A DNA stretch of 55,600 bases from Catenulispora pinisilvae. Its GTDB lineage: Bacteria; Actinomycetota; Actinomycetes; Streptomycetales; Catenulisporaceae. The stretch covers positions 1-55,600 of the forward strand of contig NZ_JAAFZA010000048.1 of assembly GCF_015356865.1 (NCBI RefSeq), read 5' to 3'. The notes beneath the pieces are model-generated. The model was given only the letters and a program-made list of their open reading frames with translations. It did not search any database and had not been told where the DNA came from. Below are positions 24,958 through 33,995 of the stretch, one piece after another (position 1 is the first letter of the stretch; every line of letters starts with the position of its first letter). Made by a program: the position numbers and the translations under genes.

Positions 24958-26907
24958 ATGAACGTCTTCCTCACGTACACCGTCCTGGGCCTGGTCATCG
25001 GCGCCTCGTACGCGATCGCCGCGTCCGGGCTGGTCCTGACCTACGCGACCACCCGGATCTTCAACGTCGCGCACGGCGCGACCGCGATGGTCATGGCGTT
25101 CGTCTACTGGGAACTGGCCTACAACCAGGGCCTTTCCAACTGGCTCTCGGTCCTGATCGTGGTGTTCGGGGTGGCGCCGCTGTTCGGCGCGCTGCTGGAA
25201 CGCTGGGTCATCCGCCGGGTCGCGGACTCCGGAGTCGGCGTCACCCTCGTGGTGACCTGCGCGGTCCTGGTCGGGCTGATCGGCGCCGCGGAGAAGATCT
25301 GGCCGCCGGGCGTGCACCAGGTACAGCAGTTCTTCGCCGGGCACGGCCTGACCGTCGGGATGGTCCGGATCACCGGGAACGATCTGCTGACCGTCGCCCT
25401 GGCAGTGGTCGTCGGGGCCGTGCTTTGGGCGTTCCTGAAATTCACCCGGCTCGGCGTCGCGATGCGCGCGGCGGTGGACGACAAGGAACTGCTGGCGCTG
25501 CACGGCGGCCGGCCGCACCTGATGTCCTCGATCGCCTGGGCCATGGGCTCGGCACTGGCCGCGCTGGCCGGGATCCTGCTGGTGTCCTCGCAACCCAGCG
25601 AGCTGAACTACATATCCCTGACGCTCCTGGTCGTGAACTCCTACGCCGCGGCGATGGCCGGCCGGCTGACCAGCCTGCCCCGGACCTTCATCGGCGCGCT
25701 GGTGTTGGGGCTGCTGAACGCGTACGCGTCCGGATACCTGTGGACCGGCCCCGGCTGGACCGGCTTCCGCGAGGCGATCCCGGCCATCTTCCTGCTGTTG
25801 ATGCTGTTGTTGATGCCGCAGGCGCGACTCCGCGTCGGCCGGCTGGCCGGGGTGGCGGGAGTGCGCACACCGGAGATGCGGCGGGTCGGACTGGCCTCGG
25901 CGCTGCTGCTGCTCGCGGTCGTCCTCGGCAACTCGGTGTTCAGCGAAGTGAACGTAAACCGGATGGCGCTGGGGCTGTGCTTCGCGATCCTCGCGCTGTC
26001 CCTGGTGCCGCTGACCGGGTTCAGCGGCTACGTCTCGCTGGCGCAGTTCAGCTTCTTCGGGGTCGGCGCGCTGACCGTAGCGAAGATGCACTCCTCGGCA
26101 CCCACCGCGGTACTGGCCGGAGCGTTACTCGCGGCAGTGGCCGGGATCCTCGTGGCCTTGCCGTCATTACGTTTGCAGGGCTTGTATCTGGCGCTGTCCA
26201 CGATCGCCTTCGCGCAGATCATGGACACGATGGTGTTCCAGAACCCCTCGCTCGGCGGCTTCGGCGGCTCGCTGACCACCAAACGCCTGGACATGTTCGG
26301 CTACCGCTTCACGTCGGACAAGGCCTACGCCATCTTGGCCGCGGCGGTGTTCTGCGTCCTCGGGGCCGGAGTGATCCTGCTGCGGAAGGGCCGCTATGGC
26401 AGGGTCCTGATCGCGCTGCGGGACTCGCCGGCGGCCTGCGCCACGCTGGGGCTGAACCCGCGGCTGGCCCGGGTCGCGGTGTTCGCGGGGTCGGCCGCCG
26501 TCGCCGGACTCGGCGGCGGGCTCTACGCCGGACTACAGAACCAGGTCGGCAGCACCAACTTCCAGTTCTTCAACAGCCTGCCGCTGTTGCTGATCGTGGT
26601 CTGCGCCGGCGTGACGTCGGTGAGCGGCGCGCTGCTCGGCGGAATACTGCTGATGGCTCTGAACAGCTATCCGAGCACCCAGGCCTACTTGTTCCTGATC
26701 CTGGCGGTCGCCGCGGTCGGCCTCGGGAAGCAGCCGAACGGGATCACCGGATGGCTGTTCTCCTTGCGGGACAACCCGTTGGGCGCGCGGCTCGGGCTCG
26801 GATCGGCGGGGATCGCCCGCGGCATAGCCACCCGGTCCGTGGCGGATAAGAGTTCTGCGATCGACGGATCGGTGTCGGTCGGGGAGAACGCGGAGGTCGA
26901 GGCGTGA
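24958..26907 (+). CDS. Fused LivH-LivM branched-chain-type ABC permease
   Basis: A 649-aa membrane protein that joins two permeases normally encoded separately. Residues ~1-290 match LivH (TYTVLGLVIGASYAIAASGLVLTYATTRIFNVAHGA; GVAMRAAVDDKELLALHG EAA loop). Residues ~310-600 match LivM (GLCFAILALSLVPLTGFSGYVSLAQFSFFGVGA; RVLIALRDSPAACATLGLNP EAA loop). About 17-18 helices are expected. A hydrophilic C-terminal tail follows. It overlaps the ATPase gene by four bases (GTGA). Fusion enforces 1:1 assembly of the heterodimeric channel. Confidence 0.93.
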   Translation: MNVFLTYTVLGLVIGASYAIAASGLVLTYATTRIFNVAHGATAMVMAFVYWELAYNQGLSNWLSVLIVVFGVAPLFGALLERWVIRRVADSGVGVTLVVTCAVLVGLIGAAEKIWPPGVHQVQQFFAGHGLTVGMVRITGNDLLTVALAVVVGAVLWAFLKFTRLGVAMRAAVDDKELLALHGGRPHLMSSIAWAMGSALAALAGILLVSSQPSELNYISLTLLVVNSYAAAMAGRLTSLPRTFIGALVLGLLNAYASGYLWTGPGWTGFREAIPAIFLLLMLLLMPQARLRVGRLAGVAGVRTPEMRRVGLASALLLLAVVLGNSVFSEVNVNRMALGLCFAILALSLVPLTGFSGYVSLAQFSFFGVGALTVAKMHSSAPTAVLAGALLAAVAGILVALPSLRLQGLYLALSTIAFAQIMDTMVFQNPSLGGFGGSLTTKRLDMFGYRFTSDKAYAILAAAVFCVLGAGVILLRKGRYGRVLIALRDSPAACATLGLNPRLARVAVFAGSAAVAGLGGGLYAGLQNQVGSTNFQFFNSLPLLLIVVCAGVTSVSGALLGGILLMALNSYPSTQAYLFLILAVAAVGLGKQPNGITGWLFSLRDNPLGARLGLGSAGIARGIATRSVADKSSAIDGSVSVGENAEVEA

Positions 26908-27824
26908 CCCGGTTGGACGTGAAGGAGGTGACGGTCCGCTTCGGCGGCGTCACGGCCGTGGACCAGGCCACGATCTCGGCCGAGGGCGGACAGGTGACCG
27001 CGCTGATCGGACCGAACGGGGCCGGGAAGACCACGCTGTTCAACGTGGTCACCGGCCTACAGAAACCTACCGGCGGCCGGGTCTTCCTGGACGGGAAGGA
27101 CATCACCCACACCCCCACGCACCGCCGGGCCCGGCACGGGATCGCGCGGACCTTCCAGCGGCTGGAGGCGTTCGGCTCGCTGACCGTCGAGGAGAACATC
27201 CGGGTCGCCGCCGACGCGGTGCGGGCGAAGAACGCCAAGCCGGCGCAGGTGACCCGCGGGCTGATCAAGCGGATCGGGCTGGAGCGCTATGCCGACGCCC
27301 GCGCCGACGCGGTGCCGACCGGCGTCGCGCGACTCGTGGAACTGGCCCGGGCGCTGGCGATCGATCCGGAGCTGCTGCTGCTGGACGAACCGTCCTCGGG
27401 ACTGTCGGAGGCGGAGACCGAATCCTTCGGCGAGCTGTTGCGGGATCTGGCCTCGCAGGGCCGGGCCGTGCTGATCGTGGAGCACGACATGGGGCTCATC
27501 ATGCGGGTCTCGGACGTCATCCACGTGCTGGACCGGGGCCGGCTGATCGCCTCCGGAACGCCGGCCGAGGTGCAGGCGGATCCGTTGGTGCGCAAGGCGT
27601 ATCTCGGCGAAGAGGACGAGCCGGAGGACGACGAAGGGCCCGAGGACGACGACGGTCACACGCTCGTCCTGTCGGCCGCCGATCCCGACGACGACACCGC
27701 GGCCGTGCCGCCGACAAGGCCGACACGGCCAACGCAGCCGACACCGCCGGCATCGCCGATACCGCCGCTGCCGAAAGGCCCCGGTCCGCAAAGCGGCGAA
27801 CCGGCGTCAGGAGGCTGGTTCTGA
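26904..27824 (+). CDS. LivG-type ABC ATPase with divergent signature and Pro-rich tail
   Basis: A 306-aa ATPase. Walker A is GPNGAGKTT (about residues 37-45), Walker B LLLLDEPSSGLS and switch His IVEHDMG. GIARTFQRLEAFGSLTVEENI is LivG-like. The ABC signature, usually LSxGQ, reads VPTGVARLVELARAL here, so the conserved Gln is absent. The C-terminal ~60 residues are an acidic stretch (EEDEPEDDEGPEDDD) followed by Thr/Pro repeats, absent from standard LivG (~255 aa). It overlaps both neighbours at start/stop codons, so the operon is translationally coupled. Confidence 0.9.
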   Translation: MTRLDVKEVTVRFGGVTAVDQATISAEGGQVTALIGPNGAGKTTLFNVVTGLQKPTGGRVFLDGKDITHTPTHRRARHGIARTFQRLEAFGSLTVEENIRVAADAVRAKNAKPAQVTRGLIKRIGLERYADARADAVPTGVARLVELARALAIDPELLLLDEPSSGLSEAETESFGELLRDLASQGRAVLIVEHDMGLIMRVSDVIHVLDRGRLIASGTPAEVQADPLVRKAYLGEEDEPEDDEGPEDDDGHTLVLSAADPDDDTAAVPPTRPTRPTQPTPPASPIPPLPKGPGPQSGEPASGGWF

Positions 27825-28534
27825 TGGCCCCGATCCTCGAACTGGAAGGCGTGCACGCGGCCTACGGCCGGATCGAAGTGCTGCACGGCGTCGATCTGGC
27901 GGTGCCGCGCGGCGCGGTCGTGGCCCTGCTCGGCCCGAACGGCGCCGGGAAGACGACCCTGATGAAGGTGTGCTCGGGCCGGCTGCGGGCCACGTCCGGA
28001 CACGTCCACCTCGGCGGGTCGCACGTGAACGGGGCCGCGCCGGACGCGCTGGCCCGGGCCGGGCTGTGCACGATCCCCGAAGGCCGCGGCATCTTCCCGA
28101 ACCTCACCGTCGCGGAGAACCTGCGGCTGTCGGGGCTGGTCGGGCAGGCGTCGGCGGCGCAGATCTACGAGACGGCGTTCACCCGGTTCCCCCGCCTGGC
28201 CGAGCGCTACGACCAGTTGGCCGGCTCGATGTCCGGCGGCGAGCAGCAGATGCTCGCCATGGCCCGGGCCCTGGTCACCAACCCGGCGGTGCTGCTGGTC
28301 GACGAGCTGTCGATGGGCCTGGCGCCGCTGATCGTGCGGCAGTTGTACGACGTGCTCGGACAGATCGCGGACCAGGGCGTGACCGTGGTCGCGGTGGAGC
28401 AGTTCGCTGACATGGCGTTGCGGGTCGCGGACTTCGCGGCCGTGATGACGCACGGCAGGATCGTGGCCTTCGACGAGCCGGAGGTCATCCGGCGCGATCT
28501 GGCCGCGCTGTATTTGGGAGGTGCGGCGGCATGA
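27824..28534 (+). CDS. LivF-type ABC ATPase
   Basis: A 236-aa ATPase with Walker A GPNGAGKTT, the LivF-typical segment CTIPEGRGIFPNLTVAENLRL, a canonical signature MSGGEQQM, Walker B VLLVDELSMGLAPLIV and VEQ in place of the switch His segment, as usual for LivF. It pairs with the divergent LivG-type subunit; with one normal signature and one degenerate, the two ATP sites may be unequal. The start overlaps the LivG stop by one base (TGATG) and its own stop overlaps the next start (ATGA). Confidence 0.94.
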   Translation: MAPILELEGVHAAYGRIEVLHGVDLAVPRGAVVALLGPNGAGKTTLMKVCSGRLRATSGHVHLGGSHVNGAAPDALARAGLCTIPEGRGIFPNLTVAENLRLSGLVGQASAAQIYETAFTRFPRLAERYDQLAGSMSGGEQQMLAMARALVTNPAVLLVDELSMGLAPLIVRQLYDVLGQIADQGVTVVAVEQFADMALRVADFAAVMTHGRIVAFDEPEVIRRDLAALYLGGAAA

Positions 28535-30333
28535 GTGCAGGGAGTCCGAAGAGCACAGGGGATCCCGGACGGGACCGGCGGCGGCGCGAGGGGCGACGGC
28601 GAGCGGCCCGGCGCGGCGGGGCGGCCGTCGCGGCGATGACGATCGGGGTGCTGGCCACGCCGGGGGTGTGGGCGAGCACGGCACCGTCCCCGACGACACC
28701 GGCGCCCAGCCCGGCGGACGGCGGCGCGGCGCCGGGACTGGGCGGCTGGACGATATCGGCCTCGGCCGCGCCGATCACCATGGAGATCTACGATCCGAAG
28801 ATCCCGATCCCGGCCCAGCCCGGGCAGCCGAACCTCGAATTCGACCTCTCCTACACCCGGGCGAGCTACGGATCCGGGCCGACCGGGGCCGCCACGGCCA
28901 GCTGGCTGTGGCCCGGGGACGCGATCGCGTTCGGCCTGGGGCAGCTGTTCAACAGCCCCAACGTGAAGTACCCGATCCTGACGAACGTGCAGTTCCCGGG
29001 CGCCACCCCGGACGCGACGATGCAGCCGATCCCGGGCTCCTACATGCAGTCGCACACCGACGCCAACGGATCGACGTCGGTGTCGACCTTCGGACTGCCG
29101 TTGCCGGGGACCGGGCCCTCGCTGCCGGGGTCCGCGCCGACCAGCGCCCCGTCGGCGGCGCCGTCGTCGGCCCCGCCCGGCCTGCTCGGCGGGCTGCTCG
29201 GCGGCGGGCTGCCGCCGCTCCAGCTGCCGGATCTGGGGACGCTCATCCAGTTCCTCACCGGGCAGTCGGCGCTGGTGGACATCCAGGGCGAGCGGTCGCA
29301 GACCTCGGCGACGGTGACCAACGGCAAGGCCGTCGCCACCGCGGAGTCCGACGCCGGCAAGCTGTTGCTGCTCGGCGGGCTGATCGAGTTCGACGGCCTG
29401 AAGGTCACCTCGCAGAGCACGTCGGACGGCGTCAAGGGGACCTCGACCGGGAACGTCGACTACGGCTCGATGTCGGTGGCCGGGGTGACGTTCGGGATCA
29501 CCGCGAACGGGATCCAGACCCCGGCCGGGCTGATCGCGCTGCCCCAGCTGCCGGACACGGTGAACCAGCTGCTGGCGCCGCTGGGGATCTCGATCGCGCT
29601 GCCGGCGGCCAGCGACGTGTCGAAGGACACCGCCGGCCAGATGTTCAGCCACGGGCTCCAGGTGACGATCGACACCGCGAAGCTGAAGGCGATGCTGCCG
29701 CTCACGCCGGTGCTGACCCAGCTGTTCGCGCAGATCCCGCCGCAGCTCCTGGCGCAGCTGCCGGCCCCGTTGAGCACCATCATCCCGACGCTGCCGCAGC
29801 TGGCGCCGAAGATCGTGCTGACCATCGGGTCGGCCAAGTCGCAGGCGGACGCTTCCCAGGCAATCGACCTGTCCGGCGGAACCACCGGCGGGCCGACCAC
29901 CCAGCCGTCCAGCGGCGGCAGCAGCTCGTCCTCGTCCGCCGGCACCAGCGGCGGATCGTCCACGGGCGGCTCGACCACCGGCGGCTCCGACCTCAGCGGC
30001 GGCACCGGCGGCGGCTCGGTGGGCGGCGGGAGCGTCGGCGGCGGGACCGGTGGCGGCACCGTCGGCGGGACCACCGGAGGCGGCACGACCGGCGGATCGG
30101 CGGGCGGGACGACGGGAAGCATGGCTCCGAGCCCGCCGATGCAGAACACCGCGGCGAAGGTGTCGCCGGCCGCGTTCGGCGGTCTGCCCGGGCAGCTGAT
30201 GCTCGGGGCGGCCGTGGTGGCGTGCTTGGCCGCCTGGGGGCTGAAGAAGTACAGCAACCTGCTGTTCGGCGGTGCGGGCTGCGAGGCCGGGCACTCCACC
30301 GGGGTGCCGGATCTGCGGGAGTTCGAGGAATGA
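28531..30333 (+). CDS. Large secreted, C-terminally anchored protein linked to the ABC operon
   Basis: A 600-aa protein. The Arg-rich N-terminus (about 18-32) plus helix (AAVAAMTIGVLATPGVWAS) forms a signal peptide. A mature part with few charges includes GWTISASAAPITMEIYDPKIPIPAQPGQPNLEFDLSYTRASYGSGPTG. Leu/Pro-rich and beta-like segments follow, then a long Gly/Ser/Thr linker (about 450-535). A C-terminal helix (LMLGAAVVACLAAWGLKKY) and a short cytoplasmic tail end it. It resembles the actinobacterial choice-of-anchor type of surface protein, but I cannot assign a function. It overlaps the LivF gene by four bases, so it is produced with the transporter and may act in ligand capture outside the cell. 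Confidence 0.85.
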   Translation: MSAGSPKSTGDPGRDRRRREGRRRAARRGGAAVAAMTIGVLATPGVWASTAPSPTTPAPSPADGGAAPGLGGWTISASAAPITMEIYDPKIPIPAQPGQPNLEFDLSYTRASYGSGPTGAATASWLWPGDAIAFGLGQLFNSPNVKYPILTNVQFPGATPDATMQPIPGSYMQSHTDANGSTSVSTFGLPLPGTGPSLPGSAPTSAPSAAPSSAPPGLLGGLLGGGLPPLQLPDLGTLIQFLTGQSALVDIQGERSQTSATVTNGKAVATAESDAGKLLLLGGLIEFDGLKVTSQSTSDGVKGTSTGNVDYGSMSVAGVTFGITANGIQTPAGLIALPQLPDTVNQLLAPLGISIALPAASDVSKDTAGQMFSHGLQVTIDTAKLKAMLPLTPVLTQLFAQIPPQLLAQLPAPLSTIIPTLPQLAPKIVLTIGSAKSQADASQAIDLSGGTTGGPTTQPSSGGSSSSSSAGTSGGSSTGGSTTGGSDLSGGTGGGSVGGGSVGGGTGGGTVGGTTGGGTTGGSAGGTTGSMAPSPPMQNTAAKVSPAAFGGLPGQLMLGAAVVACLAAWGLKKYSNLLFGGAGCEAGHSTGVPDLREFEE

Positions 30334-30382
30334 GGGCCACGGCCCGGCCGGCGACGGCGCGAACCGCACTGGAGGGTGATCG

Positions 30383-30784
30383 ATGAGCACTGCGAAGACC
30401 TGGGCGGGCCGCGCCGTCAACGGCCGGCCGCACACCACCGCCGCGGCGAATGTGACGGCCCGCCCGAAGACCCGGACGAGCGAGTCCGAAAGGCTGATGC
30501 AGCAAGGGCTGTCGCTGGCCGGCAGCCTGCTGATGCCGCTGGGCCTGCTGGCGATCGGGCTCGGCTGGTACGGCGCGGCCCACACGCCCTACACGTTCGA
30601 GCAGGTGTCGTACCTGGTCTCGGGCGGGATCGGCGGACTGGCACTGACCACGCTCGGCGGGTTCCTGTTCTTCGGGTCGTGGCTGGCCCGGATCGCGCAC
30701 CAGCAGCGGCAGCAGACGGAGTTGTTGGCCGCGGAGATCGCCCGACTGGCCGACGCGATCCTGACATTGGAGAGCGGAGACTGA
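30383..30784 (+). CDS. Two-helix membrane protein of unknown function
   Basis: A 133-aa protein. A basic Thr/Arg/Ala-rich N-terminus precedes two helices (SLLMPLGLLAIGLGWYGAA, about 48-67, and LVSGGIGGLALTTLGGFLFFGSWL, about 77-100). A C-terminal amphipathic, probably coiled-coil segment (RIAHQQRQQTELLAAEIARLADAILTLE) ends it. GGAGGG seven bases upstream gives a strong ribosome site. It lies 49 bp after the secreted protein and is likely part of the same transcript; a small partner of the transporter or anchor protein is plausible. No known family recognised. Confidence 0.8.
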   Translation: MSTAKTWAGRAVNGRPHTTAAANVTARPKTRTSESERLMQQGLSLAGSLLMPLGLLAIGLGWYGAAHTPYTFEQVSYLVSGGIGGLALTTLGGFLFFGSWLARIAHQQRQQTELLAAEIARLADAILTLESGD

Positions 30785-31338
30785 AACCGGGCACAGATGG
30801 GATAGATGAGCCGATCGAGGTCGTGCCCCACGATCCGGCCTGGCTGGATCTGGGGCGCGGGCTCGTGGCGCGGGTCGAGCGCGCGCTGAGCGGCCTGCCC
30901 GCCGACGTCGCGCACATCGGCTCCACATCGGTGCCGGGATTGGCCGCCAAGCCGGTCATCGATGTGCAAGCCGGCTGCGCGGCCGGTGACACCGGCCGAG
31001 TCGTGGAGCGCTTACGCGAGCTCGGATTCGAGCACCTGGGGCAGACCGGCGGACCCGGAAGAGAGTACTTGCGGCGCCGGAGCGGGGTGCCCGCCAACGT
31101 CGCGGTCGTCGAGCGCCAGGGCCGGATCTGGACGGCCAACATCATGTTCCGCGACCACTTGCGGAAGAATCCGGACGCTGCGGCTCGCTACGCGCTCGCC
31201 AAGCAACAGGCGGCTGAGGCGACCGGGATGCTGACGGCCTACTCGGAGCTGAAAGCGGCGATCGTCGCAGAGCTCATGGCTGAGGCCGGACAACGGCCGA
31301 GGCCCGGCACCTCGGTGCCGGGCCTCATCGGGCGGTGA
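30781..31338 (+). CDS. GrpB (UPF0157) family protein, start codon uncertain
   Basis: About 185 aa. GrpB-family hallmarks are IEVVPHDPAW at the N-terminus, VAHIGSTSVPGLAAKPVIDV (nucleotidyltransferase-like GST motif) and the C-terminal HLRKNPDAAARYALAKQQAAE. The family belongs to the nucleotidyltransferase superfamily; some members are fused to CoaE. The oddity is the start: no ATG occurs in frame before the conserved N-terminus. CTG at 30781 overlaps the preceding stop in a CTGA junction after GGAGAGCGGAGA and would give the full domain. GTG at 30823 would cut into the first strand. I annotate from the CTG as inference. Confidence 0.75.
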   Translation: MKPGTDGIDEPIEVVPHDPAWLDLGRGLVARVERALSGLPADVAHIGSTSVPGLAAKPVIDVQAGCAAGDTGRVVERLRELGFEHLGQTGGPGREYLRRRSGVPANVAVVERQGRIWTANIMFRDHLRKNPDAAARYALAKQQAAEATGMLTAYSELKAAIVAELMAEAGQRPRPGTSVPGLIGR

Positions 31339-31356
31339 CTTCGCTGAGCCGGTCTT

Positions 31357-31968
31357 TCACACGCGGCTCGCCATCTCCATCGCGAACTCGCGGTCCTCAG
31401 CCTGCCGCTGGGCCAGCGTCCGGCTCTGGGCCAGCGTCCGGCTCTGGGCCAGCGTCGGGCTCTGGGTCCGAGTGCCGTGGGAGGAAAGCGTCCAGGCACG
31501 GACGGCGATGGTGCCGAGGCGGACGACGACCTCGCCGAGCGCCATCAGGATCAGGGCGGTGACCCAGGCCTGGCCGCTGGTGATGTCGTGGGCGACGGAG
31601 AAGCTGGTCAGGTGGGCGGCGCCGGAGGCGTGGCTGGACCAGACGGCGAAGCCGAGCCGGAAGCCCATGCTGATCACCCACAGGACGGCGGCACCGGCAC
31701 TGGCCTTGATGGTGACGTGGCCCTCGCGGGTCCGCACCCGGGTGAGCAGGCCGCCGAACAGACCGAAGACGGCGCCGATACCGGTGAACAGCGCCACCAG
31801 CGCCAGGTCGTTCCCGGCGGTCGGGATGCCGTGCAGGTACTTGCTCGCGGCCCAGGTGATCATCGCGATCGGGATGATGAACGTGGCCTTGGAGATCCGC
31901 TCCTCGCGCAGCTGACGGAAGACGATCAGCAGGAGGGCGATGTCGACGATCCAGTCCGTTGTGTTCAT
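31357..31968 (-). CDS. Polytopic membrane protein of unknown function
   Basis: A 203-aa protein with about five to six helices, including WIVDIALLLIVFRQL, ATFIIPIAMITWAASKYL, ALVALFTGIGAVFGLFGGLL, GAAVLWVISMGFRLGFAVW and WVTALILMALGEVVVRL. The C-terminus carries a three-fold peptide repeat (TLAQSR) from an 18-bp DNA repeat. No ribosome site precedes the ATG at 31968, so it may be leaderless; a longer form starting upstream is possible. Convergent with the GrpB gene (18 bp apart). Family not recognised. Confidence 0.75.
   Translation of the reverse strand: MNTTDWIVDIALLLIVFRQLREERISKATFIIPIAMITWAASKYLHGIPTAGNDLALVALFTGIGAVFGLFGGLLTRVRTREGHVTIKASAGAAVLWVISMGFRLGFAVWSSHASGAAHLTSFSVAHDITSGQAWVTALILMALGEVVVRLGTIAVRAWTLSSHGTRTQSPTLAQSRTLAQSRTLAQRQAEDREFAMEMASRV
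31408..31461. repeat. 18-bp tandem repeat within a membrane protein gene
   Basis: CTGGGCCAGCGTC recurs at 31408, 31426 and 31444, an 18-bp period that preserves frame and encodes tandem TLAQSR near the C-terminus of the leftward gene. Copies are almost identical, which points to recent expansion. Confidence 0.85.
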
Positions 31969-32120
31969 GAGTACGACTATGCAGGCCAGGGCCGTATCGC
32001 GGCTTCCACCCGGAGGTGGGTCGCCGGTGGAGTCCGGGCTTGCACCCCAGGGTGGAGTGCCGGGCTCCACCGGTTTGATTCAGGGCACTGAGTTCGCTCG
32101 GGCGGGACCGGTGCGCAACG

Positions 32121-32157
32121 CCCGTGGGGCCCCGTTCAAAGAACGGGGCCCCACGGG
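32121..32157. terminator. Perfect 17-bp hairpin between convergent-flank genes
   Basis: CCCGTGGGGCCCCGTTC and GAACGGGGCCCCACGGG are exact complements around AAA. It lies 18 bp beyond the stop of the leftward peptide-binding protein gene and is the clear end of that operon. Confidence 0.85.
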
Positions 32158-32174
32158 GATTCCTCTGGTGCGCG

Positions 32175-33902
32175 TCAGCTGCTGAAGCCGACCTTGGTCC
32201 AGTCGTAGTCCTGGAAGCCGAAGGCGCCGAAGTTGGCCAGCGTCGCCTTGGTGGCCCAGATCTGCGGGCGCTGGTACAGCGGGATCAGGCTGGCCTGGTC
32301 GGTGGCCAGCTTGTCCGCGGCGTTGGCGTCCGCGATCGCCTGGGTCGGGTCGGTGTCCTCCAGGGCCTTGGTCAGGGCCTGGTCGATCGCCGGGTTGTTG
32401 TCCAGACGCGGGTTGTTGTGGATGTTCTTCGGGTCGGTCACCGACTGGATCTGCGGCGCGCCGCTGCTGATCGGGAACGGGTTGCCGGTGTAGGCGAAGG
32501 CCGTGATGTCGAAGTTGCCGGTGTTGATGTACTTGTCGAAGAAGTCATCGCTGTTGACCGGGGTCTCCACCAGGCCGATGCCGATCTTGGCCAGGTCGGC
32601 CTTGACCATCTGGGCCTCGTTGGAGGTGGTCTTCACACCCTGCGGCTCGATCCACTTCAGGTTCAGCTTGACGCCGCCCTTGGCGCGGATGCCGTCGCCG
32701 CCCTTGACCCAGCCGGCCGCGTCCAGCGCGGCGTTGGCGGCGGTCGGGTTGAAGGCGACGTCGGCGCCGTTGTCCTGGTAACCGGTCTGGTTGTTGACGA
32801 AGAACCGGTTGTTCAGGACGGTGGGCTTCCAGGTGCCCAGGTTCTTCAGGTCCACGTCCGCGATCTGCTGGCGGTCCACGGCCTGGTAGATGGCCTTGCG
32901 GACGGCGTCGTCCTTCAGCGCCGGGCTCTGGGTGTTCATCGAGATGTGGCGCCAGTCCGGACCGCCGGCGTAGTGCACGGTGCTGTCGGTGGTGTCCTTG
33001 ATCTTCGCGTACAGCGCCGACTGCGGGCCGACCTCGAAGGCGTCGATCTCGTGGTTGTTGTAGGCGTCGGCCTGGGCCGAGGTGTCCTCGATGGCCCGGA
33101 ACACGATCTTGTCCAGGACCGGCTTGGTGCCCCACCAGTTGGGGTCGGCGACCACGGTGACGGTCTTGTTGGTCGGGTCCATGCCCTGGAGCTTGAACGG
33201 ACCGGCGGTGACCGGGATCGCGTTCATGTAGGACTTGTTCCAGCCGTCGGCCGTGGAGATCTTCGAGGCCGGGTACAGACCGGCGCCGTCGAACTGGTCG
33301 AACATGCTCTTCCAGTCCGAGAACGGGGTCTTGTAGGTGACCACGACGCTGAAGTCGTCGCTGCCGCGCTCGACGGAGGCCATCTGGTCGTAGCCGGTGG
33401 AGCTGGCCACGTCGAAGCCCTGGGCCGAACCCTCCTCGCCCTTCCAGGTGGCGACGAAGTCCTTGTAGGTGATCGGGGTGCCGTCCGACCACTTGGCCTT
33501 CGGGTTCAGCTTGTAGCTGACGGTCTGCTTGCCGTTGACCGTGCTCTCGTCGGCGGAGACCAGGTAGTCCGGGTTCGGGGTGGCCTTGCCGGTGGCGTCG
33601 AAGTGGAACAGCTGCGGCATCATCGTGGACAGCACCCGCTGGGTGTCCAGCTCGTTGCCGTTGTTGGTCATGCCGTTCCACTGCGACGAGTACTGGTCGA
33701 TCGCCAGGGTCAGGGTGCCGCCCTTGAGGGTCGAGGCGTCCTTGGCGTTGATGTCGTTGGCGGTGGCGACCGGGATCGACTTGCCGCCGCCGGACGAGGA
33801 GCTCGAGGACGAGCTCTTGCTGGAGGAACAGGCCGACGCCGCGAGCGCGGCGGTCGCCAGGACCGCGAGGATCGCGGGCGACTTCTTAGTGATGCTACGC
33901 AT
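32175..33902 (-). CDS. Family 5 (peptide-type) lipoprotein substrate-binding protein
   Basis: A 575-aa lipoprotein: signal helix with lipobox ASAC (C25), Ser-rich linker, then an SBP_bac_5 fold. Typical strings are KWSDGTPITYKDFVATWK, VERGSDDFSVVVTYKTPFSDWKSMF, AVRKAIYQAVDRQQIADVDL and a C-terminal AFGFQDYDWTKVGF. Such proteins capture di/oligopeptides, nickel chelates or other solutes for Opp/Dpp permeases. Start ATG at 33902 has AGGAGA nine bases upstream. Unusually it is the last gene of its operon, 93 bp after the double ATPase, so it may also have a separate promoter or processing site. Confidence 0.94.
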   Translation of the reverse strand: MRSITKKSPAILAVLATAALAASACSSSKSSSSSSSSGGGKSIPVATANDINAKDASTLKGGTLTLAIDQYSSQWNGMTNNGNELDTQRVLSTMMPQLFHFDATGKATPNPDYLVSADESTVNGKQTVSYKLNPKAKWSDGTPITYKDFVATWKGEEGSAQGFDVASSTGYDQMASVERGSDDFSVVVTYKTPFSDWKSMFDQFDGAGLYPASKISTADGWNKSYMNAIPVTAGPFKLQGMDPTNKTVTVVADPNWWGTKPVLDKIVFRAIEDTSAQADAYNNHEIDAFEVGPQSALYAKIKDTTDSTVHYAGGPDWRHISMNTQSPALKDDAVRKAIYQAVDRQQIADVDLKNLGTWKPTVLNNRFFVNNQTGYQDNGADVAFNPTAANAALDAAGWVKGGDGIRAKGGVKLNLKWIEPQGVKTTSNEAQMVKADLAKIGIGLVETPVNSDDFFDKYINTGNFDITAFAYTGNPFPISSGAPQIQSVTDPKNIHNNPRLDNNPAIDQALTKALEDTDPTQAIADANAADKLATDQASLIPLYQRPQIWATKATLANFGAFGFQDYDWTKVGFSS

Positions 33903-33995
33903 GGGTGATTCTCCTGAGACAGGTGGAACCAGCGGCGCCGGATCAGCCGGCACAGCTGCTGGGAGGTGGTGTGGGGCGGAAGGCCCGGACGGTGA

